Shown here: piece by piece, positions 49,957-63,753 of the stretch
How positions within the stretch are numbered: position 1 is the first letter of the stretch
Layout of the letters: every line of letters starts with the position of its first letter
NCBI GenBank assembly: GCA_021397835.1
Contig: JAJFZO010000028.1
Span: forward strand, 3,209,501 to 3,273,500
Direction: 5' to 3'
From: Moringa oleifera
Lineage: Eukaryota; Streptophyta; Magnoliopsida; Brassicales; Moringaceae
DNA: 64,000 nucleotides
The notes under the pieces: generated by a model
What the model saw: the letters and a program-made list of their open reading frames with translations, nothing else
Database searches by the model: none
What the model was told of the DNA's origin: nothing
Translations under genes and position numbers: made by a program

Positions 49957-52335
49957 GTTTCGGATGCAGACCATATTGACAGGTTAATATCATGCCTGCA
50001 CATGGCTCTTCCCTTTTTCACGGTATGCACTTTGTTTGATATCTCTCAATTTCTGATTCTGGTTCATTGTAGATCTTCTGACCTCTTCTTCATTTCCCCA
50101 TTCATGCCCAACGCTTCTTTATAGAGGGGGTGCTCCAGGCAGTAAAGTTCCTCAACTACTTGAACAAGCACATTGTACCTGTTTTTGACAAGGTAACATG
50201 TTGGTTTTTCACCAACATTGTAATATGTTGGTAATAGTGGGGGGGTTTTCCTTTTCCAAAGACTTCCCGTATCTATTTTTCTTTCATAAAGAGCCTTCTG
50301 TAGCATATGCGTCTTAACTGTCTTCTTTCCCTGCCAGCTTCCTGAGGAACGAAAACTTGATTTGCTCAAAGCACTTGCTGATATTTCACCTCACACAACA
50401 TCACAAGAGTCACGGCAGATCCTTCCTTCTATAGTTCAGCTAATAAAGGTGCATACTTGTTTAACTAGAGAAAGTAGGTTATGTAAATACCATACGGGAG
50501 AATATGTGCTTCATTTCTGCTAGATGATGAATGACATGTGGGCACACTCTGGAAATTTCTTTGCTCAGGGATTAGTACATTCATTATATCATCCATATGT
50601 TTTTGAAGCTTTCAACAACAGAAATGTTACTTCTTTTTGCAAAGGGTCTCTTTTAACTGTTTTGTTGTCATCCTTAGAAGTACATACCTCGAAGAAAGAC
50701 TGGAGAAGAGATGAACTTTACTTATGTAGAGTGTTTGTTGTATGCGTTTCACCACTTGGCCCACAAGGTGCTGAATTTTGTGATTTTACCTGTAAACATA
50801 CTGATGTGAGTTGCTGCTGTATATTGGCTATTTGATTTCTGATGTTATATAGGCTCCAAATGCCACAAATAGTTTTATGTGGTTACAAGATAGTGACTGG
50901 ACAACCGTCAGATAGACTTGGGGAGGACTTCTCAGAGTATTATAAGGAATTCACTGAGAGGCAATACTCTTTTTAATTTCTTGAAAATGTGAAAACTACT
51001 GTGTCCTTGCATCTTCTTTTATTCAACTGCTTTCCCTATAGTTTCCTCATGTTTCCTTAGATTTTTTTTCCCAAAAATTTGCCCACTTTGAAAATCCAAA
51101 GTGCAATATGGGATAGGTTTGCAAAATTACTCTTTAGTTTTTCTTTCCATACCGACAGATTAGTCTATATAAGTAGAACTTGGAAAGGTAATTTCGAAAG
51201 ATGAAATAGTTTACAGCGAGTCAAATACATGGAGCAATGTCTTCAATATGTGTTTTAAAGCCTAACATGGACAATATTTATCAAGGGGTGGGCACAGTGA
51301 AATTCTTTTTTTTTGTTCGTTTCTCTTTTAACCACGGCAATAATTTTTTTTTTTTTTTTTTTGGGAAGGATTGGCCACGATACTTAAATGTATTTACTTA
51401 ATGCAACTTTCATAGTTGACCTCTCTCCCCTAACTTTATCATGTATGATCCAGATTGAGCAGTGTTGAAGACCTAACTAGGGCTATCATGAAAAAATTAA
51501 CTCAAGGAATGGCTGAGCACAACAAAGCAATGGCAGCTGCTAAGTCTGATGAAGCAAAGGATAGTATTGTGAGTCTATAGTCAGTAGATTCCATGGTCTA
51601 TTATTGACTGCTTTCCTTTAGCATGTATCTTATGTATTCTTATTTTTATTTCAGAAAACTCAAAAGCAGAATACGACAACTGGGTTGTGGACCTGTAATA
51701 ACATTTTGGCAATGACAAAGGTTAAAGGGATTGAAATTCTTTTGATTTCTGGTTGTATGGGAAAATGCATAACCGTTAGAACTGATCTTTGTTATTGCTA
51801 ACAATGCAGCCATTGCATTCAAAAACAACTTCGTTTATTGGAGATAATAGTATCAACCTATCTTGGAAGGAAGTTGCAAAACCTTTGCCCTCTACTGCAA
51901 CAGCAACAGGGTATGAGATATCTGCTTGATCCTTAAACTTTTACTCTGTCATTAGCACGAGTTATACCTTCTTTTGTTCTCTTATTTTATCACGGACATT
52001 AATTTGGGGTGGTCTTACACAAATTGCAAGGTTATTTGAGTAGGAATGATATGCTTATCTTCCTATGCATGCAGAAGCATGTGCTTTTGCAAGCAATTAT
52101 GCTGTTCTAAGATGGAGTCTTTCTTATTTTCTTTTACTCTCACAGAGGAAAAAGAACTGCTGGTTCTGTCAATGGGTCAGGTAATATAGCATGGAAAAAG
52201 GGCCGTGGTGCTGGTGGTGTGCAAAATCACCTTGTCAACAAAGCATTGGAAGGTATGTCTCATGGTGGGAGGGGTGACATGAGAGGCAGGGGTAGAGGAT
52301 GGGGTGGACGTGGAAGAGGCAGAGGTTTCCGATAG
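49957..52335 (+). pseudogene. API5: API5-like (apoptosis inhibitor 5) gene, 3' half, nine exons
   Basis: Exons: 49957-50022, 50127-50192, 50338-50448, 50678-50767, 50853-50960, 51454-51568, 51655-51720, 51810-51910, 52146-52335. Telltale blocks: VSDADHIDRLISCLHMALPF, FLNYLNKHIVPVFDK, LPEERKLDLLKALADISPH, RRKTGEEMNFTYVECLLYAF, TQGMAEHNKAMAAAK, NTTTGLWTCNNILAMTK, then an RGRGRGWGGRGRGRGF tail ending in TAG at 52333. API5 is a conserved eukaryotic nuclear helical-repeat protein with an anti-apoptotic role; in plants it is linked to tapetal cell death. The N-terminal half (about 250 residues) is absent; a LINE lies directly upstream. Exon 5 has one extra T after ACAAATAGTTT, shifting the frame, and exon 2 keeps frame only with acceptor ATAGAG|GGGG. 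Exon 5 ends in a GC donor. Family identity is sure; I judge it a truncated pseudogene unless the shifts are sequencing errors. Confidence 0.8.
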
Positions 52336-53369
52336 ATTTGATTCACACCCTACATTAAATTTGGATGAATTAGTCTGTACCTGAAGAATACAACTAGAAG
52401 TCAGTGATGTATTCAATTTCTTCTCTGTTGGAACAAGTTTTGATTGTTAAGATGACGCTGAAGTTTCTGAATTTGTTGTGGACTAACAGCCATTGCATCT
52501 GTCTGGAGCTTAGTGATCTAGGGTTTAGGGCTTTGAGTTTCCAATTCTTGCGAATGTAGCTGATTGAAACAGCAACCTAGGATTGTTCAAGAAATCTTTT
52601 TTTGGATCATATCATGTTCATGCATATGTATCTTAGCAGGCAGCTAGTAGCAAGCAATACCCAATTTGAATGTGATTTCTGTAAAACGTTCAGGTTGATT
52701 GTGTAATTTATGAATTTCTTTTTTCTGATCAACGTCTGAGCTAAGAAAACCGATATTTTTGTATGTGATTTGAATTTTCAACTGAATATCACATATGATA
52801 TCCTTGTGGTTAACAGGGTTTAGAAAATTCTAGATGATTTCCGAAGGTTTGCATTGCCAGTTTTGGTAGTAGATTTTTTTGTATTCAGAGACAGCTTTCA
52901 GAGCTCCATCAGATCTACCTCACAGTTGTGTTAGGAATTATATGCAGATTGTAAAAATTACTAAACTTTTATCAACATATGATTTACAAATCATGATTTA
53001 TTGTTGAGTTCATTATTCCATCTGGGTATATCTCCTGGAATAGAAACATGCACGTAAACAATTATTGTCGTGAAGCTTTGCTTTCATGTCACAAAATATG
53101 TGCATTTATATTTTGCATTGCATGTTTTCTGATTTAAAAAAGAACAAGACAAATGCATTAAAGTACAAGAAGAAACAAATGCATAATACTTCTGCATGAT
53201 ATTAACTCAATGAATTAATGGACAAGTTAGATATATACAGCTAATGCATCAAGGCAATGCTATAAGTGGGCTCACAGGACTAATATGCAGCAAGCCACCA
53301 CAACAAATAGGAAAGTAAATCTGACAATCTGGAATGTGTCTAACAATCTGGAATTTCCAGCACTTCCGT
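52336..53369. other. Intergenic region between converging API5-like and GLR genes
   Basis: Probable 3' untranslated regions of both genes with no further ORF or repeat. The API5 side has no obvious single polyadenylation signal; the GLR side lies on the minus strand below 53370. Confidence 0.5.
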
Positions 53370-56892
<3,523 letters not shown>

Positions 56893-56936
56893 TTTCTCAA
56901 GAAATTTGTATGCGAACTCATGAACATGCTTTATGA

Positions 56937-56950
56937 TATTATATATATAT
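56937..56950 (-). promoter_or_regulatory. Possible TATA box of the GLR gene
   Basis: The minus strand reads ATATATATATAATAT here, about 45-58 bp upstream of the ATG at 56892. If it is the TATA box, transcription would start around 56910-56915, between the two candidate ATGs, which supports the downstream ATG. Confidence 0.4.
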
Positions 56951-57237
56951 TGTGACAATGTGAAAGTAATTACAAGGAATATCCCTAAAGATTAAATGTG
57001 TTGGACTTGGTCTGCGGTCAGTGTAATAAACCTAATGTACTTAGAACTATAGTTTTCTAAGCTTCATTACTTCACTTTGCTCGTTGGTTGTATAATACTT
57101 GTTTTATATATGTATAGGACGAGGTCACCTTAGTTACTTAACAACAAGAATGCTGGACTATCTTTGTGGTCATGATTCCTTATATTTTATGTACTTAACG
57201 AAACAGTGAGATTTTGTCAATAAAATTTTTTTAAAAG

Positions 57238-57471
57238 TGTAAACAGGCAGAATTTTAGAGAAGAGAATATTATTCTTTACACACTTTACAATAAAAATAC
57301 AACATTTATATATACTAGTAGCAGCTTACTAATCAAAGAGTAAATTACTCCTTAATATATGGTAGCAGCCAATCAATCAAGGAGTAGATTACTCCTTTCC
57401 TAGACAATAATATTACAGCTAGTATATCTAAAAATATTCTACTTTAATTTGCAACATAAGATTTTCTAACA
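57238..57471 (-). repeat. Copia 3' LTR
   Basis: 234 bp. On the minus strand it starts TGTTAGAAAATC and ends CTGTTTACA. It lacks the ~60-bp internal duplication of the other LTR. Confidence 0.92.
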
Positions 57472-57483
57472 CTTCCTTTCAAG
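57472..57483 (-). other. Polypurine tract of the copia element
   Basis: The minus strand reads TTGAAAGGAAG directly before the 3' LTR, a usual second-strand primer site. Confidence 0.65.
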
Positions 57484-58207
57484 CTGGAGCATAAATGTCT
57501 ATCATGCAAAGTTTCTCACTCAATCTGTGGAAATCTTCCTTCTTAAGTGCTTTAGTAAACATATCAGCAATTTGACATCTTGAAGGTGTAAAAAGAGTGC
57601 AAATCTTTTTGTCAGTAACTGCATTTCTCACAAAATAACAATCGACTTCTATATGCTTTGCTCGTTCATGAAAAAAAGGATTGCTTGCAATATGAATTGC
57701 ATCTTGATTATCACAATGCATAGGAATAGGATTTGAATAAGTGATACCGAAATCTTTGAGGAGAGCTTTCAACCAAATTAACTTACATGTAGTTTGAGCC
57801 ATAGCACGATATTCTGCTTCAGCATTAGATCTTGAGACAACTATCTGTTTCTTACTCTTTCAAGTTACTAGATTCCAACCCACAAAGGTACAATATCCAG
57901 ATGTAGATTTTCTATCACTCTTGTCACCAGCATAGCTAGCATCAGAATAGTCAACTAATTTCACATGATTGTTATTTTTGAACCGTAATCCTTTTCTTGG
58001 AGATTTCTTTATATATCTCAAAATGTTGCAGGCAGCCTCCCAATGACTTTTTTTAGGCTTGTCCATGAATTGACTAATCAACCCCATGGCATGCATAATG
58101 CCTAGTCTAGTAACTGTTAAGTAAATAAGCTTCCCAACAAGTCTTCTGTATTGTCCATAGTCTGCAAAGTCATCATCCTTCTTCCACAGGTCAAGATTAG
58201 GTTCCAT
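57479..58207 (-). pseudogene. Copia RNase H region
   Basis: Two open stretches: 57860-58207 (YRRLVGKLIYLTVTRLGIMH, WEAACNILRYIKKSPRKGL, LVDYSDASYAGDKSDRKSTS, GYCTFVG) and 57479-57802 (CKLIWLKALLKDFGI, MHCDNQDAIHIASNPFFHER, KHIEVDCYFVRN, DMFTKAL). These are the conserved copia RNase H blocks (YSDADWAGD.., LCDN..A...A.NPv.H.RTKHI). RNase H removes the RNA template during reverse transcription. A stop near 57858 and a break at 57802 interrupt the frame. Confidence 0.85.
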
Positions 58208-58360
58208 TGGTGTATCTAACGGTTTTGCACCAAGTAAACCTATTTCTTGTAATAGATCAGTTGCATACTTTCTTTGAGATAGTACTGCACCTTCTTTACC
58301 ATGAGCAACTTCAATACTAAGAAAGTACCTTAATTAACTAAGATCTTTGGTGACAAATTG

Positions 58361-58813
58361 TTAGTGCAAATGTTTCTTGGTTGCTTTGATTCCATTTACA
58401 TCACTACTTGACAAGAGTATATCATCAACATAAATAATAAGTATTATAATCCCCAATGAACTATGTTTTACAAAAACTGAATGATCAGCTTGACTTCGCT
58501 TGAATCCTGCTACAAAAACAACTTGGCCAAACTTATCAAACCAAGCTCTAGGACTTTGGTTCAATCCATAAATGGCCTTGTTGAGCTTACATACTAAGTG
58601 AGTCTCCCCCTAAGCAACAAAGCCAGGTAGTTGCTCCATATAAACTTCCTCATTCAAATCTCCGTAAAGAAATGCATTCTTGACATCTAGTTGATAAAGT
58701 GGCCAATCACGATTAATTGCAACTGAGATGGCCACACGAATAGAGTTCAGCCTGGCAACAAGTGAAAAGGTTTCAAAGAAGTCAATACCTGGTGTCTGCG
58801 TGTATCTTTGCAA
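58361..58813 (-). pseudogene. Copia reverse transcriptase
   Basis: Blocks: 58610-58813 (QTPGIDFFETFSLVARLNSI, LYQLDVKNAFLYGDLNEEVY) and 58361-58564 (SPRAWFDKFGQVV, QADHSVFVKHS, ILIIYVDDILLSSSD). YVDD is the catalytic motif and LDVKNAFL holds the first catalytic Asp. A stop near 58608 separates the blocks. Upstream remnants reach about 58980. Confidence 0.85.
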
Positions 58814-59359
58814 CTAGTCAGGCTTTATACCGATCAACAGAACCATTAGGATTGTATTTGATTGTAAAGACCCAACGACAAGCAATAGGTGAAACTCCTT
58901 CAGGTAAAGGTACTAAGTCCCATGTGTTTCTACTGAGAAGAGTTGACATTTCCTCATTCATGGCCTGTTTCCAATTAAAATCTTAAACTGCCTCTGGATA
59001 ATTCTTAGGAATAGACATGGTTGACAAAAATAAAGCTAAGTGACGAAAAACAGGACCAAGGTAATTAAAGGAAACAACATTACCAATAAAATGTTGGGTA
59101 TAAGAGCGTTTACCTTTTTGAAGAGCTATTGGAAAATCATTAAGATCATCAGCAGAAGGCATTAAAGAAGATAGTTATGAGACAGGAGAAGTTTGCAACT
59201 TATTCTTTTTGGTGTAAACTTGGATAGGTTTTGAAGAAGTAGAGTCACAGGAGACGGTGTTACTGTTGTGGGAAGCGGAACTAACTCTTTGACTTTAGAG
59301 TTTTTAAAAAACGATTCCTACTCAAAAAATGTGACATCAGCGGAAACAAAAATTCTTTT

Positions 59360-60249
59360 TTATACTAGATCATAACATTTATAACCTTTTTGAGTTTGAG
59401 GATAACCTAAGAAAACACAACGGATAGCCCTAGGAGACAATTTATCCATACCAGTTTCAAATAAATGAACAAAGCAAACACACCCAAAAATTCGTGGAGT
59501 TAGAGAAAACAGTGGACAATCTGGAAAAAGACATTTAAAAAGAATGTCACCTCTAAGAGTTGAAGATGGCATCCGATTAATGAGAAATTTAGCAGTGAGT
59601 ACGGCATCACTCCAAAAGTATTTGGGTACATTCATTTTAATCATAATAGTTCGAGCTACATCAAGAAGATGTCTATTTTTACGTTCTGCCACACCATTTT
59701 ATTGTGGAGTATGAGCACATGACGATTGATGAATAATGCCATTTGCAAAACAAAAAAAGAGAAGTCAGTCTTCATATATTCTACGACATTATCAGATCGT
59801 AAAATACGAATACTGGTTGAAAATTGAGTCTTTATTTCATTGTAAAATATTTGAAATACATCTAAAACATGAGACCTGTCTTTTAACAAATAAATCCAAG
59901 TCATTTGAGAATAATCATCCACAAAAGTGATAGAACACTTATGACCAGACAAAGTAGGATAACGACAAGGCCCCGATACATCGGAGTGAACTAAATCAAA
60001 AGGACTTAAACTTCGACTCTCTCTAGGAGAAAAAGACGACTTGTAATGTTTTCCCAACTGACATGCATCACAGCTTATTAAAGCAGTAGACTCAACAAAA
60101 GGTACTGTTTTTTTTAGCTTAAAAAAACTAGGATGACCTAAACGACAATGCCAATCATAAGGAGACACACCACCAGTAACAGCAGCAATAGAAGAATTAA
60201 GAAAATAAACGCCTCCTGATTTAGAGCTGTGTCCAATCAATGTATTCAT
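59360..60249 (-). pseudogene. Copia GAG-pre-integrase and integrase
   Basis: 60249-59656 contains the zinc-binding part (DWHCRLGHPSFFKLKK, CDACQLGKHYKSSF) followed by the catalytic core (FDLVHSDVSGPCRYPTLSGH, FVDDYSQMTWIYLLKDRS, ILRSDNVVEY), including the two catalytic aspartates. 59692-59360 continues with ERKNRHLLDVARTIMI and the copia-type FGCVCFVHL and FLGYPQTQKGYKCYD. A frameshift near 59690 disrupts the E of the DDE triad region (QNGVAERKNRH). Confidence 0.88.
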
Positions 60250-60469
60250 CTAAAGATCCTAAAAAATACAATGAGTAAGAAAGAAGGTTACAGAACAATT
60301 TAAAGATTTTGTGATTTGATTTACTGAGAGAAGATTAAATGATAATTTGGGAACATGTAATACTTGATTAAGTGTAAGAGAAGGCGTGTGAATAGTACCA
60401 AACCTAGAGACAGTAAAAATAGACCCATCAGCAACAGTAATTGGTGATAGAGATTGACAAGGAGTAAAA

Positions 60470-60540
60470 GTATGAAACTGACGTTGGTCCCCAGTCATGT
60501 GATTTGATGCACCAGAATCTATTAACCAAGAATTACTAGA
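60470..60540 (-). pseudogene. Copia protease active site
   Basis: The minus strand reads WLIDSGASNHMTGD across 60480-60535. DSGA is the aspartic protease catalytic triad of copia elements. The protease domain continues in the open frame 60259-60498 (ITVADGSIFTVS, VLHVPKLSFNLLSVNQITK). Confidence 0.8.
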
Positions 60541-60608
60541 AAGAGTTGCAAGTGCAGTGGTACCTATTTGGAGGGTATGAGAGGCAATAGAATTAGGTTA
60601 TGATTAAA

Positions 60609-60863
60609 TTAATTGTTCATACTCCACCTTAGAAATTTGAATAACGTCATCAAGTCCAACTGATGAAATAGAACCATCAGAAGTGAATGTAGCAACAGCT
60701 GCCTTAGGAGTGTTGTGCTTTTTGGTACGTTTGGTAGCCCATTCAGGTTTACCATGTTTGTCCAACATGCATCTTCAGTGTGATTTCCTTTGCTACAAAA
60801 ATCACATTTTCTATCATGTCCTTTACTCTTTCCAATATTTTGCCCACGTCCTTGTACGAACAT
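60609..60863 (-). pseudogene. Copia gag zinc knuckle
   Basis: Contains CDFCSKGNHTEDAC, a complete CX2CX4HX4C nucleic-acid-binding knuckle, after a basic QGRGQNIGKSKGHDRK stretch. Confidence 0.85.
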
Positions 60864-60911
60864 GGCAGAATATTCAAGAGTAATAGGTGGAGATGATTTT
60901 AAAGAGGTTGA

Positions 60912-61488
60912 TTACAAGCGAGAGAAGGTTGCTTGAAGAGTAGGCATTGTGCTTTCTCTAAGTAATTGACTTTTGAGAGTATTATATTGGTCATTTAGAT
61001 TCATAAGAAATCCACAAACAAAGACATTTTCCCATTGATATTTTTGAGTTTCTAGATCTGTAGAGAGGGGGTGCAATTCACGAAATTCATTGATAATTCC
61101 TCTAAGTAGCAAAAAATTCTAGAATGGATTTTTCACTTTGTTTATTATCAACAAGTTGTTGGAACAAAGAGAAAATTCGAGAATTATTACCATCATTTGA
61201 GAACATTTCTTTAATAGAGTCCTACATTTCCTTAGCAGTTGATATCAATCCAACGGAGGTAGTAATCTGAGGTTCCAAAGAATTCAGCAACCACATTTTC
61301 ACGGCACAATCAGATTGACACCAAGCTACGTATTTGAAATCCTTAATGTCTATCATCGTTTGAACTAGATGATGATCACGACCTTGAGAACTAAGGAAGG
61401 TATGAAATGCTTGAGACCAAAGAACATAATTTCTACCATTAAACTTTACAGTAGTTCTAACAGAAGTACGCAAATTAGAGTGAGACAT
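60912..61488 (-). pseudogene. Copia gag, N-terminal part
   Basis: Starts MSHSNLRTSVRTTVKFNGRN at 61488, after a longer open frame to 61569 that overlaps the leader. Continues with YVLWSQAFHTFLSSQGRDHH, VAWCQSDCAVKMWLLNSLEP, then after a stop (near 61222) FSLFQQLVDNKQSEKSILEF and WENVFVCGFLMNLNDQYNTL. This is the gag/UBN2-type capsid region of plant copia elements. Confidence 0.8.
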
Positions 61489-61663
61489 ATTATCTGATAT
61501 CTTGAATTGTAGATTCAAGTACCCAAAAATAAAATAAAATAAAATGCACAACCTTAAACACAGAGGCATAACCTCAAATACGGAGGTACGAAAAAAAATT
61601 AATCACACAAAAGGGGATTGATTAACCCTAAAAAAGAAAATGTTTAAGATTAGAATGAACATT

Positions 61664-61675
61664 GCTCTGATACTA
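61664..61675 (-). other. Copia primer binding site
   Basis: The minus strand reads TAGTATCAGAGC next to the 5' LTR. It matches the 3' end of initiator methionine tRNA (TGGTATCAGAGC) except for one base. Confidence 0.85.
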
Positions 61676-61973
61676 TGTAAACAGGCAGAATTTTAGAGAA
61701 AAGAATATTATTCCTTACACACTTTACAATAGAAATACAACACCTATATATATTGGTAGCAGCTTACTAATCAAGGAGTAAATTACTCCTTGATATATGG
61801 TAGTAGCCAATCAATCAAGAAGTAGATTACTCCTTGATATATGGTACCTTGATACATGAAAGCAGCCTATCAATCAAGAAGTAGATTACTCCTTTCCTAT
61901 TATAGACAATAATATTACAATTAGTATATTTAAAAATAATCTACTTTAATTTACAACATAAGATTTTTTAACA
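61676..61973 (-). repeat. Copia 5' LTR
   Basis: 298 bp, 64 bp longer than the 3' LTR because an internal segment (CCTATCAATCAAGAAGTAG, ATTACTCC, TTGATATATGGTA) is present twice. Otherwise the LTRs differ at several substitutions, so the insertion is not very recent. Confidence 0.92.
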
Positions 61974-62174
61974 AAAAGTAAATAATATCTAAACCATGAC
62001 ATGATTAATAACTGAAAGCAAAGATTATTCCAATGGGTAACAGACAACAATTGAATACATTGCCAAGAAAAATCTTTTACTGGCGAACAGGAGAATTGAC
62101 TTTCAGTATTCGTCATCTCAGTATCTATTTTTGACAATCTCTGAACCAGAATCTCCATCTTACCATGAAGTTTC
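61928..62174. repeat. 247-bp perfect direct repeat, copy A
   Basis: Identical base for base to 63754-64000 (offset 1,826). It covers the last 46 bp of the copia LTR, the AAAAG target duplication and about 200 bp of flank. Confidence 0.97.
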
Positions 62175-62946
62175 TCAGATGTTTCCACCCAACTTACATG
62201 TTAAGTAATCCTAAAAAGTCTTGGTTGTAACGTTGGATGGACCAGCACAAGTGGGAGGTCCAGGATAATCTTCAAAGCTCCCCTATTTGAATGGAACCAG
62301 TGGCTCAAGTGAAAGTCGGCAGCATGCAGACAAAGAGATCAGATGTGACTGTCATTGAAAGCATAAATTGATGTAAAAGTGCCATTGTTAAGATCAAAGG
62401 GAAATGTATGATTAATCTTAGGTCATTGCTTAATATTTTGATTCATGTTCAAGTCAGGGAATTGACCACTCTGGTATTATAATCTCCTCTCTTGCTTTCG
62501 GGATAACTTTTATTGACCCAATAATTCTTTCATAATTGGAAAAAACATTCATGGAGGTCAAGGTAATTTTGTAAGCCGTCTTGAGTACGTTAAATACTTG
62601 CAATTTTCTTTTAGGTCCAAGAAAATCCTGTTTGCCTTCAAAGAAAGCTTGGTGCTTTGCATTCTTCAGTGACAGCATAGCAGCCAGGAACGTTCTTTAA
62701 TTAGCTTATGTTTCAAATGAGAAGTCTGAACAAGGTGCATGCAATAACGAAATGAAGCTGATAATTGACTACCTTTACTGCAACATTACATACAGAAAAA
62801 TCAATTAGAAACAAGTAGCAGTTTTGGGGGATATTTAGCATGAAAGAATATAATTAGGTGAATATATAGGTAACAGTATATAACTTAGCCTGGACCAGTC
62901 TTTATCTCAGTCAGTTTCCTACTCCTTTCCATGCAGTGAATTAAAC
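61979..62946. other. Flank of copia and 3' region of the GLR paralog
   Basis: Two open frames on the minus strand (61946-62188, 62454-62678) have no recognised content. The first lies partly in the duplicated segment and partly in the LTR tail. The rest is probably 3' untranslated or intergenic sequence of the GLR paralog. Confidence 0.4.
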
Positions 62947-63752
62947 CTACAACATCTCCATCTCAGGTTCTGAAGATATCCGAAAATTCTCAGAATTTTC
63001 AGGATCAACCAATTTTAACTGCACAGAACTCCATTGATGTACATTCAGTGCTTGGGGGGATGTTGAAGCTCTCTGTGGATAGTGAACATGGCCATGATAG
63101 ATATACCTAGCGAGTATAGCAGTCTTGTTCCAGAAATTGCCATCTCTTGGAGCTGTATTGCCTTCAAGTACTTCTTGGTGACGCCCGGAATCCCTCAGCC
63201 GAAGAATGAGAAATACCAGAAAACAAAGCGTAGAAGTGGTAACAAAAATAGCATAGATACCCCAAAAGCTGCGGAAGCTCAAGCTTTCAGTCCCAGTATT
63301 AATAGCATCTCCTGAACACTGTCCCGAGGGAGTAAGCCAGTTGTCTTCAAGACTGTTTAGCATCCCATTTTTTGAAAGAGCTAGTATGGCCCTGGAGAAA
63401 TCAGTAGCTAGAGGTGAGCCTTTCCTGAATGCTTGAATGCATCGGAATGGAATTGAATCAGTAAGCTTTCCGTTATCATGCTCAATTCTACATGTAACTA
63501 TGAGGTTAGAACTCACAAAGCCAAAGCCTCCGAATCTGTATGTGTATGCAGTCGAAGTGTATGCCTTGCAGTGCTGCCCGGTGAAGACTTTCTCGTATGG
63601 AAGTTCAAGAAATGCAGCAACTATTTGTTTGCCTTCAAATTCATCTACATAATTGGATTCAATACCAGAGGTCTTGATCTTCTCCTCCTTGAATTTAAGC
63701 ACATTAACCGGGTAATTCTTTATGAATGAATCGTTATCACTGCCAATGCTTT
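62947..63752 (-). pseudogene. GLR paralog, C-terminal part, cut by a duplication junction
   Basis: Minus-strand translation (SIGSDNDSFIKNYPVNVLKF, GKQIVAAFLELPYEKVFTGQ, YTYRFGGFGF, then AFRKGSPLATDFSRAILAL, M4-like FWGIYAIFVTTSTLCFLVFL, and a tail to a stop at 62947) matches the S2 ligand-binding lobe, M4 and tail of the GLR at 53.4 kb. So it is a tandem, same-strand paralog. Between GFGF and AFRKG, 28 codons read open (from VSSNLIVTCR to PFRCIQ) where the first gene has an intron: the donor GTGAGT remains, but the acceptor CAG|GCATTC has become CAAGCATTC, one base short. Upstream of 63752 the sequence switches to the copied copia LTR tail, so the first ~700 residues are not in the window. 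Confidence 0.85.
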
Positions 63753-63753
63753 A

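Larger units (their letters stand above)
57238..61973 (-). mobile_element. Ty1/copia retrotransposon, complete but decayed, with TSD
   Basis: LTRs at 57238-57471 and 61676-61973, both starting TGTAAACAGG and ending TAACA on the plus strand. Flanking target duplication AAAAG at 57233-57237 and 61974-61978. Internal order on the minus strand is gag, protease, integrase, reverse transcriptase, RNase H, the copia order. Primer site and polypurine tract are visible. Coding parts have frameshifts and stops. It lies between two GLR genes. Confidence 0.95.

Noticed and set aside
51340..51362. Poly-T tract as a retrotransposon tail
   Set aside because: Lies in an API5 intron with no element body or target duplication next to it.
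58762..60883. Plus-strand ORFs across the copia element
   Set aside because: Antisense shadows of the gag-pol remnants.
61946..62188. 80-codon ORF present twice (also at 63772-63984)
   Set aside because: Runs from unknown flank into copia LTR tail; the second copy is just the duplicated DNA. No family recognised.
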